Assembly (NCBI GenBank): GCA_017998585.1
Contig: JAGOCT010000115.1
Location: 1 to 6,168 of the forward strand
Reading direction: 5' to 3'
DNA: 6,168 nt
Origin: Candidatus Cloacimonadota bacterium
GTDB taxonomy: Bacteria; Cloacimonadota; Cloacimonadia; Cloacimonadales; WRIO01
Within the stretch, counting starts at the first letter, position 1. Each line of letters begins with the position of its first letter. The position numbers and the translations under genes were made by a program. This document shows positions 1 to 5,389 of this stretch, one piece after another. A model generated the notes under the pieces. That model saw only the letters and a program-made list of their open reading frames with translations. It had not been told where the DNA came from and did no database searches.

Positions 1-607
1 CTATACTACGTGTCGTTTTGGGGAATTGATCAATCAGTGAAGGATTATCAGTAATTGCTCTGATATGTTTTGCAATTTGTGTATTATGTTTGTATAATGT
101 AGGAGTAAATACTTCTGTCTCAACTTTGACCTTAATTTTCTGGTAATAGCGAACCTGTTTTGTTATAGGATTATATTGTACCGGATTGATCATTGTAATC
201 AATATTGGATGTCCGTTTTTGTATTGCATCTTAAAATTTGTCTGTTTTGATATCTGTGGATAAAACTGATCTTGTTGATAAACAGATGAATATCTGGGCA
301 TACTATTTTCTGGAACAACAGATAAACGACCAGATACAGAGACCGGTTTGATATCATATTCTCCTGGCAGATAAATTGCTTGAGAATATTCAATCTTTAC
401 AGACTCTGCACTTTGTAAATGAGGCAATAATAGTCTGACAGGTTTTACAGCAATAGCAGGATCACATGCTTTGAAGTTCATTTCACAGTTTTCAAGTATT
501 ACCTGACCTTGATCAACATAAGGTTGATTAAATTCGTAAGTCCATTCATAAGCAGACAGGAGTATAAAACTCATTATCCATATAAGCACAATACTAATTT
601 TTTTCAC
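1..607 (-). CDS. Gingipain-type (family C25) secreted cysteine peptidase, N-terminal part (3' end outside window)
   Basis: Translating the minus strand from GTG at 607 gives 202 residues with no stop before the window edge. The start fits: AGAGG lies 5 nt upstream (613-617), and the product opens with a signal peptide (MKK, hydrophobic IVLIWIMSFILL, probable cleavage after Ala19), so the protein is exported. Residues 142-157 read PVQYNPITKQVRYYQK and are followed by a K/V-rich strand. This 'P-x-QYNP-T-x-x-x-R-x-Y' segment is typical of the propeptide and N-terminal region of C25 peptidases (gingipain relatives). These are widespread in Bacteroidetes and Cloacimonadota, where they often carry a C-terminal sorting domain. 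The catalytic His/Cys domain and any sorting domain would lie outside the window, so activity cannot be judged. Secreted proteolysis would suit an amino-acid fermenter. The family call rests on motif recognition; another secreted protein sharing this N-terminal domain is possible. Confidence 0.68.
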   Translation of the reverse strand, partial: MKKISIVLIWIMSFILLSAYEWTYEFNQPYVDQGQVILENCEMNFKACDPAIAVKPVRLLLPHLQSAESVKIEYSQAIYLPGEYDIKPVSVSGRLSVVPENSMPRYSSVYQQDQFYPQISKQTNFKMQYKNGHPILITMINPVQYNPITKQVRYYQKIKVKVETEVFTPTLYKHNTQIAKHIRAITDNPSLIDQFPKTTRSI

Positions 608-612
608 TTTAA

Positions 613-617
613 CCTCT
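613..617 (-). promoter_or_regulatory. Shine-Dalgarno site of the C25 peptidase gene
   Basis: AGAGG on the minus strand lies 5 nt before GTG 607. It supports this GTG as the start, together with the signal peptide that begins immediately after it. Confidence 0.65.
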
Positions 618-648
618 TTTATTTCCAGATTTTGTAAATTCAGCATAC

Positions 649-654
649 ATTATA
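649..654 (-). promoter_or_regulatory. Candidate -10 element upstream of the C25 peptidase gene
   Basis: The 71-nt spacer between rlmH and the C25 gene holds a perfect TATAAT on the minus strand, about 42 nt upstream of the GTG start. A TTGACG lies only 8 nt upstream of it (663-668), too close to act as its -35 element. No good hexamer is present at the normal 16-18 nt distance. If the element is active, the C25 gene has its own promoter; otherwise it is read through from rlmH, since no terminator is visible between them. Confidence 0.3.
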
Positions 655-678
655 GGATAAATCGTCAAGCAAAATATC

Positions 679-1143
679 TTAATAATGGTATTTTTTATGA
701 TGATTAATCATAAAAGCTCTATAAATTTGTTCAATTAGAAATATTCTGATCATCTCATGCGTAAAAGTCATTTTTGAAAAACTGAGTAAGAGATGAGCAG
801 ACTGTTTTAATTCTTCATCGATACCATAAGTGCCTCCAATTACAAATTGAGCAGATCCTTTTAACTGCCATTCAGACATTTTTTGAGCAAAAAGTGGAGA
901 TGTCATCTGATTGCCTTCTTCAGATAAAACAATTAGGGGAAGAGAAGGATTGATTAGTTTCATCATTCTTTGTTTTTCCTGTTGTTTTACAATCTGCACA
1001 TTATTGCTGTTTGTAAGTTGTGTAGCAGGTAACTCGATAAGTTCAATTCCTGTATAGGGAGAAAGCCGTTTCCTATATTCAAGAAACGGCTCAATGAAAT
1101 ATTTTTCTTTGCTTTTACCAATGCAAATAATTTGTATATTCAT
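679..1143 (-). CDS. rlmH: 23S rRNA (pseudouridine1915-N3)-methyltransferase RlmH
   Basis: This 154-residue SPOUT-class methyltransferase uses S-adenosylmethionine to methylate N3 of the pseudouridine at position 1915 of 23S rRNA (E. coli numbering, helix 69) on assembled ribosomes. The length matches the family (about 155-160). The N-terminus MNIQIICIGKSKEKYF is typical. The knot region carries FVIGGTYGIDEE (residues 100-111), the SAM-binding glycine loop. The signature SFSKMTFTHEMIRIFLIEQ (121-139) and YRAF follow, and the C-terminus ends in KYHY, corresponding to the usual P-Y-H-H/R-E tail. Here the proline is Lys and the protein stops one or two residues early. The gene begins 2 nt after the phosphate butyryltransferase stop with only a weak Shine-Dalgarno, so translational coupling is likely. 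Family assignment is very secure. Confidence 0.96.
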   Translation of the reverse strand: MNIQIICIGKSKEKYFIEPFLEYRKRLSPYTGIELIELPATQLTNSNNVQIVKQQEKQRMMKLINPSLPLIVLSEEGNQMTSPLFAQKMSEWQLKGSAQFVIGGTYGIDEELKQSAHLLLSFSKMTFTHEMIRIFLIEQIYRAFMINHHKKYHY

Positions 1144-1145
1144 AC

Positions 1146-2048
1146 TTAATTAGCACTTAACGCACCCATTGCCATACAAAGCATCTTAGTCTCTGCATTA
1201 TCAGCACGGGAAGCAATCAAGATAGGCGCTTTTGTTCCCATAACCACATGAGCGACTCTCCATTGACAGTAATATGTCAGGCATTTGCCAAAAATATTAC
1301 CTGCTTCAATATTAGGTACGACAAGAATATCAGCCTGGCCAGCTACTGGAGAATCAATCCCTTTCATTTTAGCAGCATCCATATTGATAGCATTGTCAAA
1401 AGCCAGAGGACCGTCAATAATACACTGAGCAATCTGATTTCTATGATTCATTTTTGCAATCACAGAAGCATCCAGTGTACACTGCATTTTTGGATTAACC
1501 ACCTCAACTGCAGCCAGTAAAGCCACTTTGGGTATTGGATTACCTAGTGCATGCGCCACTTTAACTGCATTCTTTACAATGGAGATTTTTTCATTTAAAT
1601 CTGGATATAGATTGATTCCGCCATCAGTCATCAGTAAAACTCTTTCAGGGCTTTCATAAGCCAGAACATCACTAATCACTTCACCAGTTCTTAAACCATT
1701 TTCTTTATCAAGAACTGCTTTTAATAAAAGGGCAGTATCCGCTTTTCCTTTTAAAATAATCTGACCTGCATTCTCACGAATAAGACTGACTGATTGCGCA
1801 CAGGCTTTATTCAAATCTTTACCTGTATCTACTATCTGAAATCGACCTTCGTATTCAGGGAATTGTTTTTTTATAATATCTTCAATACTATTTTTATCCC
1901 CTACCAATATTGATTCTGCCAGATTTTCTGATTTTGCCAGTACAGCCGCTTCAATTGCAGTATCTGTTTGTGCTGCAGCAATCACCACTGTTTTTTTTAC
2001 TTCATTCTCTTTGACCATGTTTAGCATTTCGTTGAAATTCTTAATCAT
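1146..2048 (-). CDS. ptb: Phosphate butyryltransferase (phosphate acetyl/butaryl transferase family)
   Basis: The enzyme converts an acyl-CoA such as butyryl-CoA plus phosphate to acyl phosphate plus CoA. Acyl phosphate is then used by a butyrate/branched-chain kinase to make ATP, the last steps of butyrate or branched-chain amino-acid fermentation in the cytoplasm. From Met at 2048 the product is 300 residues, the usual Ptb length, and begins MIKNFNEML, closely matching clostridial Ptb. Family blocks are visible: GLRTG (118-122), YPDLNEKISIVKNAVKVAHA (148-167), VEVVNPKM with TLDA (181-194), DGPLAFDNAI (212-221), DILVVPNIEAGN (240-251) and GTKAPILIASRAD (271-283). An ATG four codons upstream (2060) has no Shine-Dalgarno, whereas GGAG lies 6 nt before ATG 2048, so the shorter form is preferred. 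The partner kinase gene (buk) is not in the window. Closely related acetyl- or other acyl-transferases cannot be excluded, so the substrate is inferred. Confidence 0.9.
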   Translation of the reverse strand: MIKNFNEMLNMVKENEVKKTVVIAAAQTDTAIEAAVLAKSENLAESILVGDKNSIEDIIKKQFPEYEGRFQIVDTGKDLNKACAQSVSLIRENAGQIILKGKADTALLLKAVLDKENGLRTGEVISDVLAYESPERVLLMTDGGINLYPDLNEKISIVKNAVKVAHALGNPIPKVALLAAVEVVNPKMQCTLDASVIAKMNHRNQIAQCIIDGPLAFDNAINMDAAKMKGIDSPVAGQADILVVPNIEAGNIFGKCLTYYCQWRVAHVVMGTKAPILIASRADNAETKMLCMAMGALSAN

Positions 2049-2054
2049 AAAAGA

Positions 2055-2058
2055 CTCC
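2055..2058 (-). promoter_or_regulatory. Shine-Dalgarno site fixing the ptb start
   Basis: GGAG on the minus strand is 6 nt upstream of ATG 2048. It overlaps the in-frame ATG at 2060, which itself is preceded only by A/T. This decides for Met at 2048 as the translation start. Confidence 0.75.
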
Positions 2059-2110
2059 ATATATTATATTTTTAAATAAATTTGGTGAAAAAATTACATT
2101 TTTAAAAAGA

Positions 2111-2974
2111 TCATTTTCCTGCATAGTTTAGCAGATAGTCTATATCAGTTTCATACTCGGCATAAGAATCAGATAATATTTTCTTTAATGCCTGTTTCTG
2201 AATTTGTCTTACTCTTTCACGAGAAATACCCATTTCCTGAGCAATCTCTGCAAAATTTTTTCCTTTTTGCCCATCCAGTCCATAATAGGATTTTATAATA
2301 TGAGCATCTCGCTTATCCAGAGTTTTGATTGATTTTGTTATTTTTTGTTGTAATCGTTCCTGATAATATAAATTTTTTGGATCTTGAGCAGTTGGATCTT
2401 CGATAAAATCAATCATTGTGGCATCTTCACCATTTGTTTTAGTTACTTCATCAAGAGAATAGGTGTCAATAGCCTGTAACTGCATATTATTGATTAATTT
2501 TTCCGAGATATCTGATTTATCCGATAACTGATTTATAGAGATCTCACCACCGGTTTCCGCCGTATAACGATCACGAATACTTTTAATCTTGTTGATTGCA
2601 TTAGACCTGCCTAAGGGAACTCTGATCAACGAAGTTTTTTCTGCCAACGCAAACAAAATCTTTTGTTTTATCCACCAAACAGCATAAGAAATCAATTTAA
2701 TTTCTTTATCTGGGTCATAACGATCAATCGCTTTTATCAGACCCATATTTCCTTCACTAATCAGTTCAGAAAGCGTAAGACCCCTATTCTGGTAATGGGA
2801 GGCAATTTTAACAACAAATTTGAGATTTGAGCTGACCAGTTTATTTTTTGCTTCTTCATCACCCTCTTTAGCTTTAATGGCTAAATCCTTTTCTTCTTCA
2901 CGGGTAAGTGTCGGAATCTTTGAAATTTCATTTAAATAACTTTGAAGTGCCTGATCACTAAACACATGTTCCAT
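2111..2974 (-). CDS. Sigma-70 family RNA polymerase sigma factor (short RpoD/RpoS type, no region 1.1)
   Basis: This is a 287-residue promoter-specificity subunit of RNA polymerase. Region 1.2 is at about residues 10-42 (QSYLNEISKIPTLTREEE). Region 2 spans about 43-113, with core-binding NLKFVVKIASHYQNRGL and the -10 recognition/melting helix ISYAVWWIKQKI (95-106). Region 3 spans about 122-200. Region 4 is at 213-266, with the -35 helix-turn-helix FAEIAQEMGISRERVRQIQK (241-260). The Q of WWIKQ and the RERVRQ of region 4.2 are retained, so canonical TATAAT/TTGACA-like recognition is plausible. Region 1.1 is absent, as in Bacteroidetes primary factors and RpoS-like factors. The segment before ISYA is divergent (DKEIKL rather than G-x-K-F). 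ATG 2974 is preferred over TTG 2980: AAAGG sits 6 nt before it, inside the end of the regulator gene, and the stop-to-start gap is 2 nt, implying coupling. Whether it is the housekeeping or an alternative factor cannot be told from this window. Confidence 0.93.
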   Translation of the reverse strand: MEHVFSDQALQSYLNEISKIPTLTREEEKDLAIKAKEGDEEAKNKLVSSNLKFVVKIASHYQNRGLTLSELISEGNMGLIKAIDRYDPDKEIKLISYAVWWIKQKILFALAEKTSLIRVPLGRSNAINKIKSIRDRYTAETGGEISINQLSDKSDISEKLINNMQLQAIDTYSLDEVTKTNGEDATMIDFIEDPTAQDPKNLYYQERLQQKITKSIKTLDKRDAHIIKSYYGLDGQKGKNFAEIAQEMGISRERVRQIQKQALKKILSDSYAEYETDIDYLLNYAGK

Positions 2975-2976
2975 AA

Positions 2977-3282
2977 TCAACCTTTATTTGCCAAAAGTAA
3001 GCGTTCTTTATGATCAATGATAAATTCAAGTAAGTCTTCTTCATTCATATTCATTTTTGCAGACAGCTGAAACACAACGGATACGCCAGCCAGATTAAGT
3101 CCCATCTCCTGAGTCATTGTACTGATTAAAGAGATTCGATTCAAATCCTCTTGAGAAAAGTATCTTCTCCCGTTTTTTCTAAATGGTTTAATGAGATTTT
3201 GATTTTCATATTCCCTGATCGTTTGTTCATGAAGATTAAGCTGTTTAGAAACAATTCCTATTGGATATAATTCTTTATTCAT
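2977..3282 (-). CDS. HspR-like MerR family transcriptional regulator
   Basis: A 101-residue DNA-binding protein with a winged helix-turn-helix of the MerR type at the N-terminus. It shows IGIVSKQLNLHEQTIREYE (8-26), NLIKPFRKNGRRYF with the wing RRY (39-41), then DLNRISLIS and the block GLNLAGV (61-67). GxNLAGV and the pattern H-x-Q-T-(I/L)-R-x-Y are typical of HspR, the heat-shock repressor branch. The short C-terminus has no effector-binding domain and no metal-binding cysteines, so it is not a metal or redox sensor. HspR of actinobacteria sits with dnaK; here the partner is instead a sigma factor whose start follows 2 nt after the TGA stop. GAGG lies 5 nt upstream of ATG 3282 (3288-3291), just past the stop of the LysM/M23 gene. 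It may control its own operon or the sigma factor's output. Target and signal are unknown. Confidence 0.88.
   Translation of the reverse strand: MNKELYPIGIVSKQLNLHEQTIREYENQNLIKPFRKNGRRYFSQEDLNRISLISTMTQEMGLNLAGVSVVFQLSAKMNMNEEDLLEFIIDHKERLLLANKG
2981..2985 (-). promoter_or_regulatory. Shine-Dalgarno site of the sigma factor, inside the regulator gene
   Basis: AAAGG on the minus strand covers the last codons of the HspR-like gene and lies 6 nt before ATG 2974. The layout AAAGG-T-TGA-TT-ATG places the regulator stop between the ribosome site and the sigma start, a typical coupling arrangement. It argues against the TTG at 2980 as the start. Confidence 0.72.
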
Positions 3283-3293
3283 ACTTTCCTCTC

Positions 3294-4961
3294 TTATAAC
3301 CCGATTAAGAAATCTCTTGGGTTAATTGCAACCCCTCTGACACGATACTCAAAATGCAAGTGAGAGCCATTCGCATTACCTGTAGCGCCAACAGTACCAA
3401 TCATTTGCCCCTGAGTAACTTCATCACCTACTCTGACTAAATTTGTATCGTTATGTCCATACACAGTCATTTGAAAATTATCATGTTCTAAAATAATGAC
3501 ATTTCCATAACCTCTTTGAACACCTGAAAAAACGACTTTTCCTGGTAACACCGCATATATTGGTTCACCGGTTGGTGCACCAAAATCAATCCCTTTATGC
3601 ATCCGGCCACTTCTCATTCCAAAATTTGAAATCACTTTTGGTCTGTCAACAGGCAACACGGGTGTTTTACTAAATGATTTTACTAACTGTTTGTTCGGTT
3701 TTGAAAATTCAATATCTTTTTGAGCCTGCATAGCTGAAGCATCACCAATATAAATACGTTGTCCCTCTTTCACTGTTAAAGTATTCAGTTTATTCCACTT
3801 TTTTAAATCATCTACAGACACATTATAATTTTTGGCAATTCGGAATAAGTTTTCTCCTCTGGCTACAATATGAACAGAAACCGATTGAATGCTTTGTACA
3901 GGAGTTGCATCATCCGGAGTGGCCGATTCCTGAGCCTGTGCCAGATGACCAGGTTCAAGCCATATTCTTTGCCCTTCTCTTACATCAAAATCCTTCAGAT
4001 TATTATAATCTAATAAGTCAATAATGTCAATCTGATAGAGTTTTGCAATCGCAGAAAGACTTTGATTTTTCTTCACAATGTGAAACTTTTCATTTAATCT
4101 GAGCGGTTCAGATTGTTGTGGTTCATTTTCAGGCTTAGCTGTCTGAATTTTCAATACCTGTCCAGCTTTTAAACGGCTGCTTTTTAAACTGTTCAGTTTT
4201 TGAATCTCTCCCTTACTTGTCCCATACAATTTTGCGATGGATGCAAGTGTTTCTTTTTTCTTAACTCGATGAGTGATAATAATCTTTGATTCTGAATCAC
4301 TTCCTTGAACAGAAACAGAAGAAGGCTGTTTTATCTTATTAATAAGCAAAACCTGACCTACTTTTAACTCGTTGTTTCTTATATTATTTATTTTTTTTAG
4401 TTCATCTACTTTGATATTATGAGCCTTTGCAATTCGAAAGAGGGTGTCTCCCTTCTTCACCTTGTACGTAGTATTTTGTACAGAAACGTTATTATCTTCT
4501 TCTTGATCAGCGATGCGTTCAGGCTCATTATTTTCAGGTGCCTGTATTGCTTTTGATACGGTTAATTCCTGTCCCACACTCAGTTTATTGGATGACATCT
4601 GATTCATACGTTTTAACTCATCCACAGTCAATCCATGTTTTTTAGCAATAGAAGAAAGATTGTCTCCAGATTTTACTTTGTATGTCTGATTAGAAACACT
4701 TTGTTTTTTACTTTTTTTCTCGTTTGTTTTTTTTTCTTCCAAAAGAATAATCTGACCTAATTTCAAAGCATCTGTATTTAAATGGTTGATTTTTTTGAGT
4801 TCATCAACAGGGATATTATACTTTTTGCTAATACGGTATAACGTATCTCCTGATTTGACTTTATGCTGATTAGTAGCTGCAAAAAGAGCTTCATAAGTTA
4901 AAAGTGAAAAAATGAGTAATATAATTAAATCTGTTTTACGAATAATGTATTTCAAAATCAT
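3294..4961 (-). CDS. Secreted LysM-repeat (six) M23 family metallopeptidase, NlpD/LytM-like
   Basis: A 555-residue predicted cell-wall endopeptidase that binds peptidoglycan and cuts peptide cross-links outside the cytoplasmic membrane. Residues 1-29 form a signal peptide (hydrophobic LIILLIFSLL, then ALFAA); there is no lipobox cysteine. Six LysM domains follow at about 33-74, 94-135, 166-207, 231-272, 294-335 and 364-405, each opening with (H/Y)xVxxxxxL and ending in GQxLxI-like strands, joined by charged or Ser/Gln linkers. The M23 (LytM) domain occupies about 440-553. Its metal and catalytic residues are all present: H455 and D459 in HKGIDFG, H503 in YGHND, H534 and H536 in SHLHFE. Unlike E. 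coli NlpD/EnvC, which lost these residues and act as amidase activators, this protein should be enzymatically active. The gene overlaps the acylphosphatase by 26 nt; AAGGA sits about 5 nt before ATG 4961. Its position just upstream of a regulator and sigma factor recalls nlpD-rpoS. Confidence 0.95.
   Translation of the reverse strand: MILKYIIRKTDLIILLIFSLLTYEALFAATNQHKVKSGDTLYRISKKYNIPVDELKKINHLNTDALKLGQIILLEEKKTNEKKSKKQSVSNQTYKVKSGDNLSSIAKKHGLTVDELKRMNQMSSNKLSVGQELTVSKAIQAPENNEPERIADQEEDNNVSVQNTTYKVKKGDTLFRIAKAHNIKVDELKKINNIRNNELKVGQVLLINKIKQPSSVSVQGSDSESKIIITHRVKKKETLASIAKLYGTSKGEIQKLNSLKSSRLKAGQVLKIQTAKPENEPQQSEPLRLNEKFHIVKKNQSLSAIAKLYQIDIIDLLDYNNLKDFDVREGQRIWLEPGHLAQAQESATPDDATPVQSIQSVSVHIVARGENLFRIAKNYNVSVDDLKKWNKLNTLTVKEGQRIYIGDASAMQAQKDIEFSKPNKQLVKSFSKTPVLPVDRPKVISNFGMRSGRMHKGIDFGAPTGEPIYAVLPGKVVFSGVQRGYGNVIILEHDNFQMTVYGHNDTNLVRVGDEVTQGQMIGTVGATGNANGSHLHFEYRVRGVAINPRDFLIGL
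4002..4030 (-). promoter_or_regulatory. Perfect-consensus sigma-70-type promoter inside the LysM/M23 gene
   Basis: On the minus strand TTGACA (4025-4030) is separated by exactly 17 nt from TATAAT (4002-4007), a 12/12 match to the bacterial housekeeping consensus. It lies within the coding sequence of the fifth LysM domain (around residues 312-320). A start of transcription near 3995 would give an mRNA with about 0.7 kb of leader before the HspR-like gene and about 1 kb before the sigma gene. It faces the direction of the operon. The match could be chance in AT-rich coding DNA, and promoter preference in this lineage is not known. Confidence 0.45.
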
Positions 4962-5214
4962 TATAATCCTTGTTTATTGAGACTTCTATGCATTGGATAT
5001 TGTAAACCCAGGAAAAAGAGGGTCCTTTTTTGGCAATTTTAATCAAATCAGAAATAATCGCATTATCTGCAATAGCCATTATTTCGACTCTACCGTCAAC
5101 GAGATTCTTTACATAAGCTTTGACAGCAAGTTGTTTCGCGTGTGTATATATAAAATGTCTGTACCCAACGCCTTGAACACGACCTTCAACTATCATTTTT
5201 ATTGCTTTTGCCAT
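4936..5214 (-). CDS. acyP: Acylphosphatase
   Basis: A small cytoplasmic enzyme hydrolysing acyl phosphates (acetyl-, carbamoyl- or 1,3-bisphosphoglycerate-type) to carboxylate and phosphate. From ATG 5214 it has 92 residues, the usual length. The phosphate loop VEGRVQGVGYRHF contains the substrate-binding Arg (R19 in this numbering). The second signature AYVKNLVDGRVEI contains the catalytic Asn (N37). The ferredoxin-like alpha/beta ending F-E-I is present. An in-frame GTG three codons upstream (5223) is an alternative start; neither has a strong Shine-Dalgarno, and 5214 is chosen because MAKAIKMIVEGRVQG is typical and leaves about 23 nt of leader after the predicted promoter. It is the first gene of the downstream operon and overlaps the LysM/M23 gene by 26 nt. 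Its biological substrate here is unknown; Ptb, an acyl-phosphate producer, is encoded further down the same apparent operon. Confidence 0.93.
   Translation of the reverse strand: MAKAIKMIVEGRVQGVGYRHFIYTHAKQLAVKAYVKNLVDGRVEIMAIADNAIISDLIKIAKKGPSFSWVYNIQCIEVSINKDYNDFEIHYS
4967..4971 (-). promoter_or_regulatory. Shine-Dalgarno site of the LysM/M23 gene within acyP
   Basis: AAGGA on the minus strand lies 5 nt before ATG 4961 and inside the acylphosphatase coding sequence. It supports the overlapping start and coupling of the two genes. Confidence 0.65.
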
Positions 5215-5242
5215 TTCAATCACACTTTATATCTATTTTAAG

Positions 5243-5279
5243 AAAGTATTGTATATTTTATAATTTCTGTCAATACTTT
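5243..5279. repeat. 9-bp perfect inverted repeat enclosing the acyP operon promoter (candidate operator)
   Basis: AAAGTATTG (5243-5251) and CAATACTTT (5271-5279) are exact reverse complements separated by 19 nt. One arm overlaps the -35 hexamer and the other the -10 hexamer of the predicted promoter, so a dimeric protein bound to both arms would control access to it. The HspR-like regulator encoded in the operon is an obvious candidate ligand, but the arms do not match the known HspR box. A chance repeat is possible in such AT-rich DNA. Confidence 0.4.
5245..5273 (-). promoter_or_regulatory. Predicted sigma-70-type promoter of the acyP-LysM/M23-hspR-like-sigma-ptb-rlmH operon
   Basis: On the minus strand a perfect TTGACA (5268-5273) is followed after 17 nt by AATACT (5245-5250), 4 of 6 matches to TATAAT. 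Transcription would begin near 5238, about 23 nt before ATG 5214. This is the only good promoter match in the gap between the septum protein gene and acyP, and it lies at the right place for the downstream operon. Confidence 0.5.
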
Positions 5280-5317
5280 TTATGAAAAATTACAAATCAG
5301 ACGATAAGTCTATTTAA

Positions 5318-5361
5318 ATAACTCAATTACTTATTGATTGTTACGAATGAATTTGAGTTAT
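5318..5361. repeat. 9-bp inverted repeat with TTGAGT half-sites in the intergenic gap
   Basis: ATAACTCAA (5318-5326) and TTGAGTTAT (5353-5361) are exact reverse complements with 26 nt between. The stem has only two G/C pairs and is not followed by a clear T-run, so it would be a poor terminator for the septum gene. The TTGAGT/ACTCAA halves resemble those of the HspR box (CTTGAGT-N7-ACTCAAG) but in everted order and with wider spacing. It lies about 45 nt upstream of the -35 of the acyP operon promoter. Function is uncertain. Confidence 0.3.
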
Positions 5362-5365
5362 CATT

Positions 5366-5389
5366 ACTGATTCAATCCAAGATATCAGT
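5366..5389. repeat. Short inverted repeat over the stop codon of the septum gene
   Basis: ACTGAT (5366-5371) and ATCAGT (5384-5389) can pair across a 12-nt loop. The structure includes the TGA stop of the septum protein gene (5385-5387). It is short, lacks a T-run, and may be chance. The gap 5215-5384 otherwise holds the other two inverted repeats and the promoter; no small coding region with a ribosome site was seen there. Confidence 0.2.

Noticed and set aside
199..393. 64-codon minus-strand open frame
   Set aside because: It overlaps the C25 peptidase frame on the same strand, has no ribosome site and no recognisable family; it is a shadow frame.
663..668. TTGACG as the -35 of the C25 gene promoter
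   Set aside because: It is only 8 nt from the TATAAT, too short a spacer for sigma-70 type promoters.
1248..1520. 90-codon plus-strand open frame
   Set aside because: It lies wholly antisense to the well-supported ptb gene and has no family features.
2063..2091. TTTTCA-N17-TATAAT upstream of ptb as a promoter
   Set aside because: The transcript would begin at or inside the ptb ribosome site, leaving almost no leader; in this A/T-only spacer a TATAAT is easily found by chance.
2087..2106. AAAAAT/ATTTTT hairpin after the sigma factor as a terminator
   Set aside because: The stem is made only of A/T pairs and has a minimal loop; it would not be stable enough, and the downstream genes look cotranscribed.
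3740..4870. Repeated segments that might suggest a CRISPR array or tandem DNA repeat
   Set aside because: The periodic similarity is at protein level: six diverged LysM domains in one reading frame with unequal linkers, not identical DNA repeats with spacers.
4993..5241. 82-codon plus-strand open frame
   Set aside because: It is antisense to acylphosphatase, whose catalytic motifs are intact; cysteine- and phenylalanine-rich composition is typical of a shadow frame.
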